53,012 nucleotides of DNA from Rhodoluna sp. (GTDB taxonomy: Bacteria > Actinomycetota > Actinomycetes > Actinomycetales > Microbacteriaceae): NCBI RefSeq assembly GCF_024639375.1, contig NZ_JAHEIM010000006.1:1-53012 (forward strand), written 5' to 3'. Numbering within the stretch: position 1 is the stretch's first letter; each line of letters starts with the position of its first letter. Position numbers and translations under genes: made by a program. Below, one piece after another: positions 50,994 through 53,012 of this stretch. A model generated the notes under the pieces. The model searched no databases. It saw only the letters and a list, made by a program, of their open reading frames with translations, and was not told the origin of the DNA.

Positions 50994-51008
50994 GCGACTT
51001 GGTCCTGA

Positions 51009-52958
51009 TTACTTGATTACGGTGATGCGTCCGTCGGTTGCCATCACTGTGGTCTTGCCAGCAGCGAGATCCTTCTTCAGTGCGTCAGCGAAAACGTCAA
51101 CAAGTAGGTCACGAACAGAAACCTTGCTTGGGTCAAACTGGGTGTAGCCGTCGCCACCGTAAACCATGTAGTCAACGGTTGCCACTGAGTAAACCTTTGA
51201 GTCCTTGGCAATTGCAGTGCCGTCGGTCTTGGTCACCGCAGTGATGCGAGAGCCAGCAGCCTTAGTGGTGTCAACGGTGAACTTGATGCCGCTCACCTGT
51301 GGCCAGCGACCAGCTGATGGGTACTGAGAAACACCGTTCTCAAGAGCCGCCCAGATTCCCTCTCCAGTTAGAGAAGCGATGCTCACCGAGTTACCGAATG
51401 GGAACACTGCATAGGCGTCACCAAGAGTCACGTCGTAAGGGCCAGTTGAACCAGTAGCCGGGCGACGCAGGCTTGTGTCGGCTGGCTTGTAGGTTGCCGC
51501 TGGGAAGGTGTCGCGAATTCCGCCACCGTTTAGAAGCACAAGGTCAGTGTTGTACTTGGCGCGCACTGCATCCGCAGCATATGAACCAAGTGCAGCTTCG
51601 CTCGAACGCTCAACAGCAGGTGTACCACCGCGAGGTGCGATTGCTGACATAACGCCGATCTTCACGTCGTACTTAGCAGTGATCTGCGACTTGTACTTGG
51701 TCGCGATAGCATCTGCTGTCGCGTCAGCGTTGTAAGTCGCAGGCACGTCGGCCTTGTTGATGTAGTCGATTGATGAACCAAGCACGCGGTTCTTTGCAGT
51801 GTCAACACAGATCTGAGTGCGAGTGTACTGAACACCTGCGTTCTTAACTTCTGCAGTCAATCGACCGTTGATCACTGATGTGAACTGCTGGTGCGAGTGG
51901 CCACCGAAGACCACTGCAGCACCTGACAGCGCCTTTGCATCTTCAACCAAGCCACCAAGTGCCTTGCCAGCCAAGCTCTGAGTCCAACCTTCGTGGTCCA
52001 AAGCAATAACTAGGTCAGCGCCAGCCTTCTTAGCTGCCTGAATTGCAGCAACGGTTGAGCCAGTGCCTGCCTGAATCTTGATTGACTTGCCAGTTGCGTA
52101 GTCAAGGTTGCCTGGGAAAGTAGTGTCTACGGTCTCAGGTGTGTTCATACCAACAACACCGATCTTCACTCCACCACGGTTGATGATGGTGAACTTGCTT
52201 GCAAACTTTGTTGCGCTTGCCTTTAGCGGGCTAACGGTGTCGTAGTTGCTAACTACCCACTTGAAGTCAGAGGCAGCGATAACCGACTTGAGGTGAGTCA
52301 GGTTCTTGTCGTGCTCGTGGTTACCAAACGTAGAAGCGTCAAACTTCATTGCGTTCATTTCTTCGATGGTTGGCATTTCGTCGAATGCGCTTGAGATAAC
52401 CGGTGCAGCACCAATGTTGTCACCAGAAGAAAGTGTCACGGTTGCCGCAACGTTCTTGCGTTCTTCAGCAAAAGCTGTCGCCAAGATTGGTGCGCCAATG
52501 TTGCTTGAAGTAGTTTCGATTGCACCGTGGAAGTCGCTTAGTTGAAGCACCTGAACAGACTTGATGGTGCTGCGTGCAATGGTCTTTGGGGTGATTGCTT
52601 CATCCCAAGTGCCGGCTGGCGATAGGCCATAAGCATTTGACGCAAGAACAGAGATGTAAAGGTCGTTCTTATTTAGCGCCGGGATAACCGCGCTGTGAGC
52701 ACTTGCCGGAACGATAACTGGGCATGAGCCAACGCCACCGGTGATTACGTAGTTAGTTACCTTTGGCTCAGCAGTAGCTGCCTTCCAAGTAACTTTTACT
52801 CCGCCTTGAACGACGGTGGCTGAGGTTACCTCGGGTGCAGTAGGCACCGCATAGGTGGTCTCGGCTGAAGCGGGAGCTGCAAAAGATGCAGCGGCAATGG
52901 CAACCGCAGCAGCGGCTCCAAGCAGAGTGCGCGAAAGTGTTTTTGAAATGTTCAACAT
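51009..52958 (-). CDS. Secreted bifunctional metallophosphatase/5'-nucleotidase with a fibronectin-like domain
   Basis: A 649-residue exported enzyme. The signal peptide ends PASA near residue 32. A fibronectin type III-like domain spans about 38-125. The metallophosphatase part follows with LQLSDFHGAIE, SSGDNIG, FGNHEHDKN, DHEGWTQ and GGHSHQQF, and the C-terminal 5'-nucleotidase domain with LLNGGGIRDTFPA and PFGNSVSIASLTG. It should release phosphate and nucleosides from external nucleotides. No sortase or membrane anchor is visible. The ATG has no good RBS; TACTTT lies seven bases upstream. A possible PHO box lies before it. Confidence 0.93.
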   Translation of the reverse strand: MLNISKTLSRTLLGAAAAVAIAAASFAAPASAETTYAVPTAPEVTSATVVQGGVKVTWKAATAEPKVTNYVITGGVGSCPVIVPASAHSAVIPALNKNDLYISVLASNAYGLSPAGTWDEAITPKTIARSTIKSVQVLQLSDFHGAIETTSSNIGAPILATAFAEERKNVAATVTLSSGDNIGAAPVISSAFDEMPTIEEMNAMKFDASTFGNHEHDKNLTHLKSVIAASDFKWVVSNYDTVSPLKASATKFASKFTIINRGGVKIGVVGMNTPETVDTTFPGNLDYATGKSIKIQAGTGSTVAAIQAAKKAGADLVIALDHEGWTQSLAGKALGGLVEDAKALSGAAVVFGGHSHQQFTSVINGRLTAEVKNAGVQYTRTQICVDTAKNRVLGSSIDYINKADVPATYNADATADAIATKYKSQITAKYDVKIGVMSAIAPRGGTPAVERSSEAALGSYAADAVRAKYNTDLVLLNGGGIRDTFPAATYKPADTSLRRPATGSTGPYDVTLGDAYAVFPFGNSVSIASLTGEGIWAALENGVSQYPSAGRWPQVSGIKFTVDTTKAAGSRITAVTKTDGTAIAKDSKVYSVATVDYMVYGGDGYTQFDPSKVSVRDLLVDVFADALKKDLAAGKTTVMATDGRITVIK

Positions 52959-52975
52959 GTTGCCAAAGTAGGGCC

Positions 52976-53008
52976 GTGCTGTGAACCGAATAAGAATGCA
53001 AGGTTAAC
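52976..53008 (-). promoter_or_regulatory. Possible PHO box before the 5'-nucleotidase gene
   Basis: On the minus strand three 11-base units follow one another: GTTAACCTTGC, ATTCTTATTCG and GTTCACAGCAC. Units 1 and 3 fit the actinobacterial PhoP direct-repeat pattern (GTTCACC plus four bases); unit 2 is weak. The function of the gene fits phosphate control. The window ends just beyond, so further units cannot be checked. Confidence 0.4.
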
Positions 53009-53012
53009 GTTG

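Noticed and set aside
1-53012. CRISPR arrays, insertion sequences or prophage
   Set aside because: No regularly spaced repeats, transposase, integrase or phage structural genes were recognised on either strand.

Overview
The window reads as a chromosomal segment of a mid-GC actinomycete, most likely a small freshwater member of the Microbacteriaceae (Rhodoluna/Aquiluna type). The basis is gene content: a GpsI-type PNPase, the prfB-ftsE-ftsX-smpB block, a fused 2-oxoglutarate decarboxylase/dehydrogenase (Kgd), a SigR/RsrA pair of the mycothiol type, actinobacterial Tad pilus genes and many apparently leaderless starts. The taxonomic placement is inference. I see no prophage, insertion sequence, CRISPR array or rRNA operon. 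Genes are densely packed, with many TAATG/ATGA overlaps, and no gene-free stretch exceeds about 300 bases.

Layout. 1-4566 (minus): 5' end of pnp, rpsO, a DUF805 membrane protein, smpB, ftsX, ftsE, prfB. 4603-5778: an MFS transporter. 5771-9512 (minus): a compact Tad pilus operon (tadA, tadB, tadC, a 51-residue pilin-like protein missed by ordinary ORF length limits, and three TadE/G-like pseudopilins). 9601-9685: tRNA-Leu(TAG). 9740-13037 (minus): a secreted subtilase with fibronectin domains, a GNAT acetyltransferase, ung. 13147-20344: metY-metX (direct sulfhydrylation route to homocysteine), a GT87-like membrane glycosyltransferase, an OYE-family oxidoreductase and a tandem pair of CNNM/CBS membrane proteins. 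20509-28974: kgd, a degenerate SGNH-fold protein, rsrA-sigR, and aroA-rsgA-hisN.

28985-41023 is a myo-inositol catabolism region: iolC, a class I aldolase, mmsA/iolA, iolB, iolD, a hydroxypyruvate isomerase-like protein and iolH on one strand, followed by a LacI regulator, an IolE-like dehydratase, a GntR/UTRA regulator and a Gfo/Idh oxidoreductase. Four related 18-bp sites lie in front of iolC, the iolE-like gene and the gntR/oxidoreductase pair. No typical IolG and no inositol transporter are in the window.

41145-46040 is the most intriguing part. A cytochrome P450 is divergent from an FprA-type reductase and a cindoxin-like flavodoxin, and is followed by a convergent aldo-keto reductase/creatininase-family operon. 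A perfect 16-bp palindrome sits between the divergent P450 and reductase genes, and a 14/16 copy lies in front of the aldo-keto reductase. In each case it runs into the presumed -10 box. This suggests a single regulon for an undescribed oxidative catabolic module whose substrate cannot be read from the sequence.

46075-53012: two small membrane proteins, cysK-cysE, a stand-alone 14-residue Cys-rich microprotein gene with its own RBS and terminator, a DUF1761 protein, an ABC exporter and a secreted 5'-nucleotidase with a possible PHO box.
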